This document shows positions 15,431 through 25,007 of a DNA stretch of 64,000 bases, one piece after another. Made by a program: the position numbers and the translations under genes. The notes below the pieces were generated by a model. That model did not search any database, was not told the DNA's origin, and saw nothing but the letters and a program-made list of their open reading frames with translations. This DNA is from Pseudomonas izuensis (lineage in GTDB: Bacteria > Pseudomonadota > Gammaproteobacteria > Pseudomonadales > Pseudomonadaceae), in contig NZ_WTFT01000040.1 of NCBI RefSeq assembly GCF_009861505.1, forward strand, positions 149,176-213,175, given 5' to 3'. Each line of letters begins with the position of its first letter. Position 1 is the first letter of the stretch.

Positions 15431-17032
15431 ATGCGCCATTCCTTGGTTTTATCCACATTGCTGGGCACCGGCCTGTTGGCCGCCACTTCCATGAGCCAGG
15501 CCGCCAATAACAGCCTGGTGTTCTGCTCCGAAGGCAGTCCCGCCGGTTTCGATACGGCGCAGTACACGACCGCGACCGATAACGACGCCGCCGAGCCGCT
15601 GTACAACCGCCTGGCAGAGTTTGAGAAGGGCTCGACCAATGTCGTACCCGGCCTGGCTACGAGTTGGGATATTTCCGAGGACGGTCTCACGTACACCTTT
15701 CACCTGCGCCCGGGGGTGAAATTTCATACAACCAAATACTTCACCCCGACCCGCGACTTCAATGCCGATGACGTGCTGTTCACGTTCAATCGCATGCTCG
15801 ATCCGCAACAACCGTTCCGTAAGGCTTACCCGACCGAATTCCCGTATTTCAACGGCATGAGCCTGAACAAGAATATCGCCAGGGTCGAAAAGACCGGGCC
15901 GTTGACCGTGGTCATGACGCTCAACAGCGTGGACGCCGCGTTCATCCAGAACATTGCCATGAGTTTCGCCGCCATTCTTTCCGCCGAGTACGCCGACAAG
16001 CTGCTGGCCGAAGGCAAGCCGAGCGACATCAACCAGAAGCCGATCGGCACCGGGCCGTTCGTGTTCAAGAGCTACCAGAAAGATTCCAATATCCGTTACG
16101 CCGGTAACAAGCACTATTGGGACCCGAGCCGCGTCAAGCTCGACAACCTGATTTTCGCCATCAACACCGACGCGTCGGTGCGTGTGCAGAAACTCAAGGC
16201 CGACGAGTGCCAGATCACCCTGCACCCGCGCCCCGCCGACGTGACCGCGCTGAAAAACGACCCGGCGCTCAAGCTGATCGAGAAACCCGGCTTCAACCTC
16301 GGCTACATCGCCTACAACGTGCGCCACAAGCCATTCGACCAGCTTGAAGTACGCCAGGCGCTGGACATGGCGGTGAATAAGCAGAGCATTCTCAACGCCG
16401 TTTACCAGGGTGCTGGGCAACTGGCGGTCAACGCCATGCCGCCGACCCAGTGGTCCTACGATGACACGATCAAGGACGCCGCCTACAACCCGGAAAAAGC
16501 CAGGGAACTGCTCAAGGCCGCCGGCGTTAAGGAAGGCACCGAAATCACCCTGTGGGCCATGCCCGTCCAGCGTCCGTACAACCCCAACGCCAAGTTGATG
16601 GCCGAGATGCTCCAGGCTGACTGGGCCAGGATCGGTCTGAAGGTCAAGATCGTCAGCTACGAATGGGGCGAGTACATCAAGCGCACCAAGAACGGCGAGC
16701 ACGACATCAGCCTGATCGGCTGGACCGGTGACAACGGTGACCCGGACAACTGGCTCGGCACGCTGTACAGCTGCGACGCCATCGGCGGCAACAACTACTC
16801 CATGTGGTGCGATCCGGCTTACGACAAGCTGATCAAGCAGGCCAAGGTCGTGACCGACCGCGAGCAGCGCACCGTGCTCTACAAACAGGCGCAGCAGTAC
16901 CTCAAACAGCAGGTACCGATCACGCCGGTCGCCCACTCGACGGTCAACCAGCCGTTGAGCGCCAAAATCGAAGGGTTCAAGGTCAGCCCTTTCGGTCGCA
17001 ACGTGTTCTCGGGTGTCAGTATCGATAAATAA
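15431..17032 (+). CDS. Dipeptide ABC transporter substrate-binding protein (DppA-like, copy 2)
   Basis: A 533-residue family 5 periplasmic binding protein with signal peptide MRHSLVLSTLLGTGLLAATS...QAAN. It matches copy 1 along its length: CSEGSPAGFDTAQYTT, NQKPIGTGPFVFKSYQKDSN, QGAGQLAVNAMPPTQWSYD and NGDPDNWLGTLYSCD. Differences cluster in ligand-pocket loops, which suggests a different peptide preference rather than redundancy. AGAGGGAG precedes the ATG. It is followed about 170 bases later by the OprD-type porin gene. Confidence 0.9.
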   Translation: MRHSLVLSTLLGTGLLAATSMSQAANNSLVFCSEGSPAGFDTAQYTTATDNDAAEPLYNRLAEFEKGSTNVVPGLATSWDISEDGLTYTFHLRPGVKFHTTKYFTPTRDFNADDVLFTFNRMLDPQQPFRKAYPTEFPYFNGMSLNKNIARVEKTGPLTVVMTLNSVDAAFIQNIAMSFAAILSAEYADKLLAEGKPSDINQKPIGTGPFVFKSYQKDSNIRYAGNKHYWDPSRVKLDNLIFAINTDASVRVQKLKADECQITLHPRPADVTALKNDPALKLIEKPGFNLGYIAYNVRHKPFDQLEVRQALDMAVNKQSILNAVYQGAGQLAVNAMPPTQWSYDDTIKDAAYNPEKARELLKAAGVKEGTEITLWAMPVQRPYNPNAKLMAEMLQADWARIGLKVKIVSYEWGEYIKRTKNGEHDISLIGWTGDNGDPDNWLGTLYSCDAIGGNNYSMWCDPAYDKLIKQAKVVTDREQRTVLYKQAQQYLKQQVPITPVAHSTVNQPLSAKIEGFKVSPFGRNVFSGVSIDK

Positions 17033-17204
17033 AACCGTGTAGCTGAAACGCTGGGGGTGCATTGCACCCTCACGCAAGCGTATTGCCGCAATTCGCCAAT
17101 CCGGCGTACAGCAAACGTTTGCGATGCGTAAATGAGTTCCAAAGCGAATAGCCGGATCACCAAAAAAGACCGGCATTAATAAAAGAAAGTAAGGAGCTTC
17201 ACCC

Positions 17205-18638
17205 ATGAAACTGAGCAGCACCGCAATACTGGCGTTGGCCATCAGCAGCGTAACCGCCACGGCTTACGCTGAAACCCAGAGCCAGGCGTTCACTCCGGTT
17301 ACCGTGAACGAAAAAAGCGCCCAAAGCGAAGCCACCGGCTTTCTTGAAGGCCAGTCGATCAGCGGCACTACCCGTAACTGGTACGCCAACGAACAACTGC
17401 AACGTGGCGCTAAATTCGCCTACAAAAAAGACGGCGTCTCGACCGAAACCGACCGTCGTATCAACTGGGTTCAGGGCACAATCGTCAAGTACAACTCGGG
17501 CTTCACCGAAGGTGCTATCGGTTTCAGCACTGAAGTGGCGGCCTACAACGCCATCGCCCTGGATCGCGACCGCAAGGACCTGGCCTCCAACAACGGTGGC
17601 GCACCAGGCACTCGTCCAGGCGCAGGCAACAACCGTACCCTGACCGAAGAAGGCGGCGACGCTGTTGGCCAGTGGAGCAAACTGGGCCTGGCCAACGTCA
17701 AGGCGCGTGTTTCCAACACCACCCTGACCGCCGGTCGCATGAACTTCAGCAGCCCGATGGTCGACGTGATCGGTAACCGTGCGCTGCCTTCAAGCTTCGA
17801 AGGTGTGGCGATCCACAGCGAAGAGCTGAACAACCTGGCATTCGACCTGGCCACCTTCGATCGCAACTCTCCGCGTACCGAAGAAAGCCAGCGTAAATTC
17901 CGCACCGAATACGCCAATGGCATCGTCGAAACCGACCACATTTACACCGGCGGTATCACCTACAACCCGCTCGCCAGCCTGACCACCAGCCTCTGGGCAA
18001 CCCAGGCTGAAGACATCTGGAACCAGTACTACTTCGGCGCCTCTCACGTATTGGGCGATAGCCAGGTACTGAGCCTGACCACCGGCCTGAACTACTACAA
18101 AACCAAGGACACCGGTAAGGCCCTGATCGGCGACATCGACAACGACACCTACTCGCTGTCGTTCGGCCTGACCCACCAGGCTCACAGCCTGACCTTCTCG
18201 TACCAGGAAGTGAACGGTAACGAGTACTTCGACTACCTGCACGAAACCAACGGTATCTACCTGGCCAACTCCCTGCTGTCGGACTTCAACGGCCCGAACG
18301 AGAAATCGTTCCAGATTGCCTACGGTCTGAACATGGCCGAATACGGCGTGCCAGGCCTGAAGTTCAACATCTACCAGGCCCGCGGCTGGGGTATCGACGG
18401 CACTCACTACACCGGTAACGGCGGTGTGGCCGGCAAAGGCTACGACGGCATCCAGTCGCAAGATGGCGAAACCCATTACGAATACGGCATCGGTGGCTCC
18501 TACGCGATACAGAGCGGCCCGCTCAAGGCCACCACTGTTCGCGCGACCTACACCGCTCACCGCGCCAGTGAAAACCAGGCTGACGGCAGCATCAACGAGT
18601 TCCGTCTCGTGACCACTGTTCCGTTCAACATTCTGTAA
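17205..18638 (+). CDS. OprD-family outer-membrane porin (OpdP-like peptide porin)
   Basis: A 477-residue protein with signal peptide MKLSSTAILALAISSVTATAYAE. The mature part alternates polar and hydrophobic residues with many aromatic girdle positions and ends in a beta-strand with C-terminal hydrophobics (LVTTVPFNIL), as in 18-strand OprD channels. N-terminal FLEGQSISGTTRNWYANEQ is typical of the family. The position inside the dipeptide locus matches OpdP/OpdD (PA4501 as I recall), the glycine-glutamate dipeptide channel, so it probably carries peptides across the outer membrane to the binding proteins. TAAGGAG lies 10 bases before the ATG. Confidence 0.87.
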   Translation: MKLSSTAILALAISSVTATAYAETQSQAFTPVTVNEKSAQSEATGFLEGQSISGTTRNWYANEQLQRGAKFAYKKDGVSTETDRRINWVQGTIVKYNSGFTEGAIGFSTEVAAYNAIALDRDRKDLASNNGGAPGTRPGAGNNRTLTEEGGDAVGQWSKLGLANVKARVSNTTLTAGRMNFSSPMVDVIGNRALPSSFEGVAIHSEELNNLAFDLATFDRNSPRTEESQRKFRTEYANGIVETDHIYTGGITYNPLASLTTSLWATQAEDIWNQYYFGASHVLGDSQVLSLTTGLNYYKTKDTGKALIGDIDNDTYSLSFGLTHQAHSLTFSYQEVNGNEYFDYLHETNGIYLANSLLSDFNGPNEKSFQIAYGLNMAEYGVPGLKFNIYQARGWGIDGTHYTGNGGVAGKGYDGIQSQDGETHYEYGIGGSYAIQSGPLKATTVRATYTAHRASENQADGSINEFRLVTTVPFNIL

Positions 18639-18716
18639 TGCACCGGTCGAACGGCTGATTCAGTGATGAATCGGCCGTTCGATCTTGTCCTTCTAACCGA
18701 TTGCAGAGGGTTCTTG

Positions 18717-20312
18717 ATGAAAATGCTTCCCCTACGTGCGGCCATCGCGGCCGCGTTGCTGAGTGTCGCGGTTGGTGTATCGGCCAAACCCCTGGTGGTT
18801 TGCACCGAAAACAGCCCCGAAGGCTTCGACATGGTCCAGTACACGACTGCAGTCACAGCCGATGCGGTGGCCGAAACCATCTTCAATCGCCTGGCTGACT
18901 TCAAGCCCGGCACCACTGAGGTGATTCCGGCGCTGGCCGAATCCTGGGACATCAGCGACGATGGCCTGAGCTACACCTTCCACCTGCGTAAAGGCGTCAA
19001 GTTTCACACCACCGAATACTTCAAGCCGACCCGCGACATGAACGCCGACGACGTGGTCTGGAGCTTCCAGCGCCAGCTGGACCCGAATCACCCATGGCAC
19101 AAACTGTCGAGCGTAGGCTTCCCGTACTTTGAAAGCATGGGCTTCAAAGAGCTGCTCAAAAGTGTCGAGAAAGTCGACGACAACACGGTCAAATTCACCC
19201 TGACTCGCCGCGAAGCGCCATTCCTGGCCGACATCGCCATGGCGTTCTCCTCGATCTACTCCGCCGAGTACGCCGACCAGCTGCTCAAGGCCAACAAGAC
19301 CGGCGATCTGAACAACAAGCCAATCGGCACCGGCCCGTTCGTCTTCCAGCGTTACAACAAGGACGCCCAGGTTCGTTTCAAAGCCAACCCGGACTATTTC
19401 CGAGGCAAGGCACCGGCTGACTCGTTGATCTTCGCCATCGCCACCGACAACAACGTGCGCCTGCAGAAGCTCAAGGCCAACGAATGCCAGGTCGCGCTAT
19501 ACCCGAAACCGGACGACATCCCGAGCATCAAGAAAGACACCAAACTGAAGGTCGACGAACTGAATGCGATGACCGTCGCGTACATCGCCATCAACACCCA
19601 ACACAAATACCTGAGTGACGTGCGCGTACGTAAAGCCATCGACATCGCCTTCGACAAGGAAGCGGCCGTCAACGCGCTATTTGGTAAAGGCAATGCGACC
19701 GCGGCGGTCAACCCGTTCCCGGACACCCTGCTGGGCTACAACCACGACATGAAGAACCCTGTCCGCGATCTGGACAAGGCCCGCGCCCTGCTCAAGGAAG
19801 CTGGCGTACCGGAAGGCACCGTGTTCACCCTGTTCACCCGTAACGGCGGTGGTGCGACTAACCCGAACCCGATGCTCGGCGCGCAGATGATGCAGGCCGA
19901 CCTGGCCAAAGTCGGAATCAAGATCGACATTAAGGTCATGGAATGGGGCGAAATGCTCAAACGCGCGAAAAACGGCGAGCACGATATGGTTTCCGCCGGA
20001 TGGGCGGGCGATAACGGTGACCCGGATAACTTCCTGACGCCTATGCTCAGTTGCGAGGCCGCGAAGAACGGCGAAAACTATGCACGCTGGTGCAATGACA
20101 AATTCCAGGCTCTGATCGACCAGGCCCGTGAAAAAACCGACCCGGCCGAACGTGCAGCACTGTACGAACAGGCTCAGGTTATTTTTAACCAGGACCAGCC
20201 ATGGATCAGTCTGGCGCACACTAGAATGTTTACCGCAATGCGCAACAATGTAGAGGGCTACCACATTAGCCCGCTCACCACTAATAACTTCGCCACCACC
20301 CAGGTGAAGTAG
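18717..20312 (+). CDS. dppA: Dipeptide ABC transporter substrate-binding protein (DppA-like, copy 3)
   Basis: A 531-residue family 5 binding protein. The ATG at 18717 has AGAGG upstream and opens a standard signal peptide (MKMLPLRAAIAAALLSVAVGVSA). It keeps the family frame (CTENSPEGFDMVQYTT, GTGPFVFQRYNKDAQVRF, NGDPDNFLTPMLSCE, YARWCNDKF) but is more diverged than copies 1 and 2 are from each other. It directly precedes dppB (about 70-base gap), so it is probably the primary receptor of the DppBCDF transporter; the others are likely alternative receptors. Confidence 0.9.
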   Translation: MKMLPLRAAIAAALLSVAVGVSAKPLVVCTENSPEGFDMVQYTTAVTADAVAETIFNRLADFKPGTTEVIPALAESWDISDDGLSYTFHLRKGVKFHTTEYFKPTRDMNADDVVWSFQRQLDPNHPWHKLSSVGFPYFESMGFKELLKSVEKVDDNTVKFTLTRREAPFLADIAMAFSSIYSAEYADQLLKANKTGDLNNKPIGTGPFVFQRYNKDAQVRFKANPDYFRGKAPADSLIFAIATDNNVRLQKLKANECQVALYPKPDDIPSIKKDTKLKVDELNAMTVAYIAINTQHKYLSDVRVRKAIDIAFDKEAAVNALFGKGNATAAVNPFPDTLLGYNHDMKNPVRDLDKARALLKEAGVPEGTVFTLFTRNGGGATNPNPMLGAQMMQADLAKVGIKIDIKVMEWGEMLKRAKNGEHDMVSAGWAGDNGDPDNFLTPMLSCEAAKNGENYARWCNDKFQALIDQAREKTDPAERAALYEQAQVIFNQDQPWISLAHTRMFTAMRNNVEGYHISPLTTNNFATTQVK

Positions 20313-20385
20313 ATAAGAAACTCCCGGCATTCCTGACCCCAGGCATGCCGGGCACGCCTAACCGGCTGATGAGGTACACCACACG

Positions 20386-21396
20386 ATGTTTAGTTTTATT
20401 GCCCGCCGACTGGGGTTATTGATCCCCACGTTCTTCGGCATCACCTTGCTGACTTTCGCGTTGATTCGCATGATCCCCGGCGACCCCGTGGAAGTGATGA
20501 TGGGCGAACGTCGGGTCGACCCCGAGATGCATGCTCAGGCAATGGAACGCCTTGGTCTGAACAAACCCCTGTACGCCCAGTACCTGGATTACATCGGTAA
20601 ACTGGCTCACGGCGATCTCGGGGAATCCCTGCGTACCCGTGAAAGCGTCTGGCACGAGTTCACCTCCCTATTCCCCGCGACCCTGGAACTGTCCGCGGCC
20701 GCGCTGTTGTTCGCCGGCGTCCTGGGCCTTCTGGCCGGGGTGATCGCGGCACTCAAGCGAGGATCCCTGTTCGACCATGGGGTGATGGGTGTCTCCCTGG
20801 CGGGATACTCGATGCCGATCTTCTGGTGGGGCCTGATCCTGATCATGTTCTTCTCGGTGTCCCTGGGCTGGACCCCGGTGTCCGGGCGGATCGACCTGCT
20901 GTATGACATCGAGCCGCGCACCGGCTTCATGCTCATCGATACGTTGCTGGCCGATGATGTCGGCGCGTTCTTCGATGCCCTGCACCACCTGATCCTGCCG
21001 GCCATCGTGCTCGGCACCATTCCGCTGGCGGTTATCGCGCGGATGACCCGTTCGTCGATGCTCGAAGTGCTGCGCGAGGATTACATCCGTACCGCCAAGG
21101 CCAAGGGCCTGTCGCCATCGCGCGTGGTGTTCGTGCACGGTTTGCGCAACGCATTGATTCCGGTGCTGACCGTGGTCGGCCTGCAAGTCGGCACGCTGCT
21201 GGCCGGTGCGGTCCTGACCGAAACCATCTTCTCCTGGCCGGGCATCGGCAAATGGCTGATTGAAGCCATTGGCGCCCGTGACTACCCGGTAGTACAAAAC
21301 GGCATCCTGTTAATCGCCTGCCTGGTGATTCTGGTCAACTTCGTAGTGGACATCCTCTACGGCTTTGCCAACCCACGCATCCGTCATCAGCGCTGA
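20386..21396 (+). CDS. dppB: Dipeptide ABC transporter permease DppB
   Basis: A 336-residue inner-membrane permease with about six helices. It begins MFSFIARRLGLLIPTFFGITLLTFALIRMIPGDP in pieces typical of the DppB/OppB family. The coupling loop toward the ATPases contains EDYIRTAKAKGLSPSRV (the EAA motif), about residue 230. It forms the channel with DppC, encoded 11 bases downstream. The length equals typical DppB proteins. Confidence 0.94.
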   Translation: MFSFIARRLGLLIPTFFGITLLTFALIRMIPGDPVEVMMGERRVDPEMHAQAMERLGLNKPLYAQYLDYIGKLAHGDLGESLRTRESVWHEFTSLFPATLELSAAALLFAGVLGLLAGVIAALKRGSLFDHGVMGVSLAGYSMPIFWWGLILIMFFSVSLGWTPVSGRIDLLYDIEPRTGFMLIDTLLADDVGAFFDALHHLILPAIVLGTIPLAVIARMTRSSMLEVLREDYIRTAKAKGLSPSRVVFVHGLRNALIPVLTVVGLQVGTLLAGAVLTETIFSWPGIGKWLIEAIGARDYPVVQNGILLIACLVILVNFVVDILYGFANPRIRHQR

Positions 21397-21407
21397 GGTC
21401 AATACCC

Positions 21408-22334
21408 ATGAACACTTCAACTTCCTCAGTAGCCACCGCCGCCACCGCCGTGGATCAAAGCCTGCTGTACCCGTCGCCGTACAAAGAGTTCTGGCAAGCG
21501 TTTTCCAAGAACAAGGGCGCTGTCGCCGGCCTGCTGTTCATGCTGCTGGTGATTTTCTGCGCCATCTTCGCCCCGTGGGTCGCGCCGCATGACCCGAGCG
21601 AGCAATTCCGTGACTTCCTGCTGACGCCGCCATCCTGGCTCGAAGGCGGGCAACTGCAGTTCCTGCTGGGTACCGATGAACTGGGCCGTGATTTGCTGTC
21701 GCGCCTGATCACCGGCTCGCGCCTGTCGCTGATGATCGGCTTGTCGTCGGTGGTGATGTCGCTGATCCCGGGCATCCTGCTGGGCCTGTTCGCCGGGTTC
21801 TTCCCGCGCGTGGTCGGCCCGACCATCATGCGTCTGATGGACATCATGCTGGCCCTGCCATCCCTGCTGCTGGCCGTGGCGATCGTCGCCATCCTCGGCC
21901 CTGGCCTGATCAACACCGTGATCGCCATCGCCGTGGTGTCCCTGCCGTCCTACGTTCGTCTGACCCGCGCCGCGGTGATGGGCGAACTGAACCGCGACTA
22001 CGTGACCGCCGCGCGCCTGGCCGGTGCCGGCCTGCCACGCCTGATGTTCGTGACCGTGCTGCCCAACTGCATGGCCCCCCTGATCGTTCAGGCGACCCTG
22101 AGCTTCTCCTCGGCGATTCTCGATGCCGCCGCACTGGGCTTCCTGGGCCTTGGCGTACAACCGCCAACCCCTGAGTGGGGCACCATGCTGGCCTCTGCCC
22201 GCGACTACATCGAACGCGCCTGGTGGGTAGTCAGTCTGCCCGGTTTGACCATTTTGCTCAGCGTGCTGGCAATCAACTTGATGGGCGACGGTCTGCGCGA
22301 TGCGCTGGATCCGAAACTCAAGAACGCCGCCTGA
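21408..22334 (+). CDS. dppC: Dipeptide ABC transporter permease DppC
   Basis: A 308-residue permease. Residues 20-60 hold the OppC-type N-terminal segment (FSKNKGAVAGLLFMLLVIF). GTDELGRDLLSRLITGSR, the DppC/OppC signature, follows at about 85-105. The EAA loop LNRDYVTAARLAGAG sits near 195-210, and the C-terminal part ends NLMGDGLRDALDPKL. It pairs with DppB in the inner membrane. Its stop codon lies 10 bases before the dppD start. Confidence 0.94.
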   Translation: MNTSTSSVATAATAVDQSLLYPSPYKEFWQAFSKNKGAVAGLLFMLLVIFCAIFAPWVAPHDPSEQFRDFLLTPPSWLEGGQLQFLLGTDELGRDLLSRLITGSRLSLMIGLSSVVMSLIPGILLGLFAGFFPRVVGPTIMRLMDIMLALPSLLLAVAIVAILGPGLINTVIAIAVVSLPSYVRLTRAAVMGELNRDYVTAARLAGAGLPRLMFVTVLPNCMAPLIVQATLSFSSAILDAAALGFLGLGVQPPTPEWGTMLASARDYIERAWWVVSLPGLTILLSVLAINLMGDGLRDALDPKLKNAA

Positions 22335-22344
22335 GGAGATTCCA

Positions 22345-23313
22345 ATGTCACTGTTAGAAATCAAGAATCTCAACGTTCGCTTCGGCGACAAGAACGCGAC
22401 CCCAGTCGTCGATGGACTCGACCTGCAAGTGGACAAGGGCGAAGTGCTGGCCATCGTTGGCGAGTCCGGTTCCGGTAAGTCCGTGACCATGATGGCGCTG
22501 ATGGGACTGATCGAGCATCCAGGCATCGTCACCGCCGACTCGCTCAGCTTTGACGGCAAGGACATGCTCAAACTGAGCAATCGCCAGCGTCGGCAGATCG
22601 TTGGCAAGGACCTGTCCATGGTCTTCCAGGACCCGATGACCGCGCTGAACCCGAGCTACACCGTCGGTTTCCAGATCGAAGAAGTGCTGCGCCTGCACCT
22701 GAAGATGTCCGGCAAGGCCGCGCGTAAACGCGCCATCGAACTGCTGGAAAAAGTTGAAATCCCGGGCGCGGCCAGCCGTATGGACGCCTACCCGCATCAA
22801 CTGTCCGGCGGCATGAGCCAGCGTGTCGCGATCGCCATGGCGATTGCCGGCGAACCTAAACTGCTGATCGCCGACGAACCGACCACCGCCCTCGACGTAA
22901 CGATTCAGGCGCAGATCATGGACCTGCTGCTGGCGTTGCAGAAAGAGCAGAACATGGGCCTGGTGCTGATCACCCACGACCTCGCGGTCGTGGCCGAAAC
23001 CGCCCAGCGCGTGTGCGTGATGTACGCCGGTCAAGCCGTTGAAGTCGGCCAGGTGCCACAACTGTTCGACATTCCGGCGCACCCGTACAGCGAAGCGCTG
23101 CTCAAGGCGATTCCGGAACACAGCCTGGGCGCCTCGCGCCTGTCGACCCTGCCGGGCATCGTTCCCGGCCGCTACGACCGTCCGCAGGGCTGCCTGCTGT
23201 CGCCGCGCTGCCCGTACGTGCAAGACAACTGCCGCGCGCAGCGTCCAACCCTTGACCCGAAAAGCAACAGCCTCGCCCGCTGCTTCTATCCGTTGAACCA
23301 GGAGGTGGCGTAA
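22345..23313 (+). CDS. dppD: Dipeptide ABC transporter ATP-binding protein DppD
   Basis: 322 residues from the ATG at 22345 (GAGGAG upstream). Walker A is GESGSGKS at 39-46, the signature is LSGGMSQRV, and Walker B is LLIADEPTTALD, followed by the switch histidine in ITHDLAVV. The C-terminal OppD-type extension has the cysteines of CLLSPRCPYVQDNC, which in this family bind an iron-sulfur cluster. It partners with DppF, whose ATG overlaps its stop by one base. Confidence 0.94.
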   Translation: MSLLEIKNLNVRFGDKNATPVVDGLDLQVDKGEVLAIVGESGSGKSVTMMALMGLIEHPGIVTADSLSFDGKDMLKLSNRQRRQIVGKDLSMVFQDPMTALNPSYTVGFQIEEVLRLHLKMSGKAARKRAIELLEKVEIPGAASRMDAYPHQLSGGMSQRVAIAMAIAGEPKLLIADEPTTALDVTIQAQIMDLLLALQKEQNMGLVLITHDLAVVAETAQRVCVMYAGQAVEVGQVPQLFDIPAHPYSEALLKAIPEHSLGASRLSTLPGIVPGRYDRPQGCLLSPRCPYVQDNCRAQRPTLDPKSNSLARCFYPLNQEVA

Positions 23314-24293
23314 TGGCCGTCGTACTTACCGCCCGCGACCTGACCCGTCACTACGAAGTGTCCCGTGGCCTGTTCAAGGGGCACGCCACCGTCCGTGCAC
23401 TCAATGGTGTGTCGTTCGAGTTGGAAGCCGGCAAGACCCTCGCTGTCGTCGGCGAGTCGGGTTGCGGCAAATCCACCCTCGCCCGTGCCCTGACCCTGAT
23501 CGAAGAGCCGTCTTCGGGCTCCCTGAAAATCGCCGGCCAGGAAGTCGCCGGTGCCGACAAGGCCCAGCGCAAGCAACTGCGCAAAGACGTGCAGATGGTG
23601 TTCCAGAGCCCGTACGCGTCGCTGAACCCACGGCAGAAAATCGGTGATCAACTGGCAGAACCCTTGCTGATCAACACCAACCTGTCGGCCTCCGAACGTC
23701 GCGAGAAAGTCCAGGCGATGATGAAGCAGGTGGGCTTGCGTCCCGAGCACTACCAGCGTTATCCGCACATGTTCTCCGGTGGTCAGCGCCAGCGTATTGC
23801 GTTGGCCCGCGCCATGATGCTGCAACCGAAGGTGCTGGTGGCGGACGAACCGACCTCGGCACTGGACGTGTCGATCCAGGCCCAGGTGCTGAACCTGTTC
23901 ATGGACCTGCAGCAAGAGTTCAACACCGGTTACGTGTTCATCTCCCACAACCTGGCCGTGGTGCAACACGTGGCCGATGACGTGATGGTGATGTACCTCG
24001 GTCGCCCGGTGGAAATCGGTCCGAAAAACGACATCTATGCCCGCCCCCTGCACCCGTACACCCAGGCATTGTTGTCGGCCACTCCGACCATTCACCCGGA
24101 TCCGTCCAAGCCTAAAATCAAGATCGTCGGCGAGTTGCCCAACCCGCTGAACCCGCCGCCGGGCTGTGCTTTCCACAAGCGCTGCCCGTACGCCACCGAG
24201 CGTTGCAGCACTGAAGAGCCGGCCTTGCGCAAGCTCGACACCCGCCAGGTAGCGTGCCATTACGCCGAGCAATTCCTCGACGGCGCGGCGTAA
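23313..24293 (+). CDS. dppF: Dipeptide ABC transporter ATP-binding protein DppF
   Basis: A 326-residue second ATPase. Walker A is GESGCGKST, the signature is FSGGQRQRIALARA and Walker B is VLVADEPTSALD, with ISHNLAVV as the H-loop. The oligopeptide-transporter C-terminal domain includes GCAFHKRCPYATERC. It overlaps dppD by one base, giving translational coupling. It is the last gene of the dpp run; a REPIN and a terminator follow. Confidence 0.94.
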   Translation: MAVVLTARDLTRHYEVSRGLFKGHATVRALNGVSFELEAGKTLAVVGESGCGKSTLARALTLIEEPSSGSLKIAGQEVAGADKAQRKQLRKDVQMVFQSPYASLNPRQKIGDQLAEPLLINTNLSASERREKVQAMMKQVGLRPEHYQRYPHMFSGGQRQRIALARAMMLQPKVLVADEPTSALDVSIQAQVLNLFMDLQQEFNTGYVFISHNLAVVQHVADDVMVMYLGRPVEIGPKNDIYARPLHPYTQALLSATPTIHPDPSKPKIKIVGELPNPLNPPPGCAFHKRCPYATERCSTEEPALRKLDTRQVACHYAEQFLDGAA

Positions 24294-24309
24294 CAATGAT
24301 GTGAAAAAC

Positions 24310-24400
24310 CTGTGGGAGCTGGCTTGCCAGCGATAGCGGAGTGTCAGTCAGCGATACTGTCACTGACACGCCGCCATCGCGGGCAAGCCCGCTCCCACAG
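24310..24400. repeat. REPIN after dppF
   Basis: The arms CTGTGGGAGCTGGCTTGCCAGCGAT and ATCGCGGGCAAGCCCGCTCCCACAG are imperfect complements belonging to two REP subtypes (TGCCAGC and GGCAAGCCC). A 40-base centre contains its own inverted repeat TGTCAGT/ACTGACA. Confidence 0.85.
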
Positions 24401-24416
24401 GGATTTGCGTTAACCC

Positions 24417-24468
24417 AACCCCTTCTATCTCGATTGCGCATCAGTCGAGGCAGAAGGGGTTTTCTTTT
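24417..24468 (+). terminator. Terminator of the dpp operon
   Basis: AACCCCTTCT pairs with AGAAGGGGTT around a 25-base loop and is followed by TTCTTTT. It lies between convergent dppF and the small acidic protein gene, and the A-rich 5' side is short, so it mainly serves the plus strand. Confidence 0.75.
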
Positions 24469-24477
24469 GTCTCAAAT

Positions 24478-24735
24478 CTACGTCTGGCTATCGCCTTCAT
24501 CCGAATCATCGGAGTCTGGCTCATCGGTGGTCGAATCATCGTCGCCTTCGCTGCCACCCTGTCCCTTGTCGCCCGCCTCGGAGTCGGACGCGGCAATCAT
24601 CAATTCACCCTGCCCCGCCTGACCGCTCGACGCCTGCGTATCGTGATTCTCACATTCGGCCAGCGCCGCCGCACTGCCGAGGGACAACATGACCAAGACC
24701 TTCAACAGCAATAAAACACGTAGCAACCTGTTCAT
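24478..24735 (-). CDS. Small secreted acidic protein of unknown function
   Basis: 85 residues from the ATG at 24735; an ATG 12 bases upstream is less well spaced from the AAGGA site. Residues 1-26 form a signal peptide (MNRLLRVLLLLKVLVML..ALAE). The mature part is low-complexity and strongly acidic, with a C-terminal run of Asp/Glu/Ser/Gly. Such tails can bind cations. No domain is recognised. The gene stands alone between the dpp terminator and prfC. Confidence 0.55.
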   Translation of the reverse strand: MNRLLRVLLLLKVLVMLSLGSAAALAECENHDTQASSGQAGQGELMIAASDSEAGDKGQGGSEGDDDSTTDEPDSDDSDEGDSQT

Positions 24736-24889
24736 AGCCGAATCCATCCTTTCTTGAGGTGCCTGTCTGGCGCTGAATGAAATCTAGTTCCGATCTGCCG
24801 GGTTCTCCAGATAGGACGCTGGCGAAGGGACGGAATGCGGTGGATGCCGAGACTGGTTTTGAATAAGCCCTATAACCAAACCCACTAAG

Positions 24890-24990
24890 TGTAGGAGCGA
24901 GCTTGCTCGCGATGGACGCCAACGATGACGCGTGATGCCTGAATGAACGCGGTGCACTTGAGAACATCGCGAGCGGGCTCGCTCCTACAG
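24890..24990. repeat. REPIN downstream of prfC
   Basis: GTAGGAGCGAGCTTGCTCGCGATGG and CATCGCGAGCGGGCTCGCTCCTAC form the two arms around a 50-base centre. Single-base differences between the arms preserve most pairing. Confidence 0.88.
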
Positions 24991-25007
24991 GGTAATGAGC
25001 ACCCATG

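Noticed and set aside
15449..17260. Minus-strand open frame of 603 codons opposite receptor copy 2
   Set aside because: Antisense shadow; a similar frame occurs opposite copy 1 (13527-15044) simply because the two genes are paralogous.
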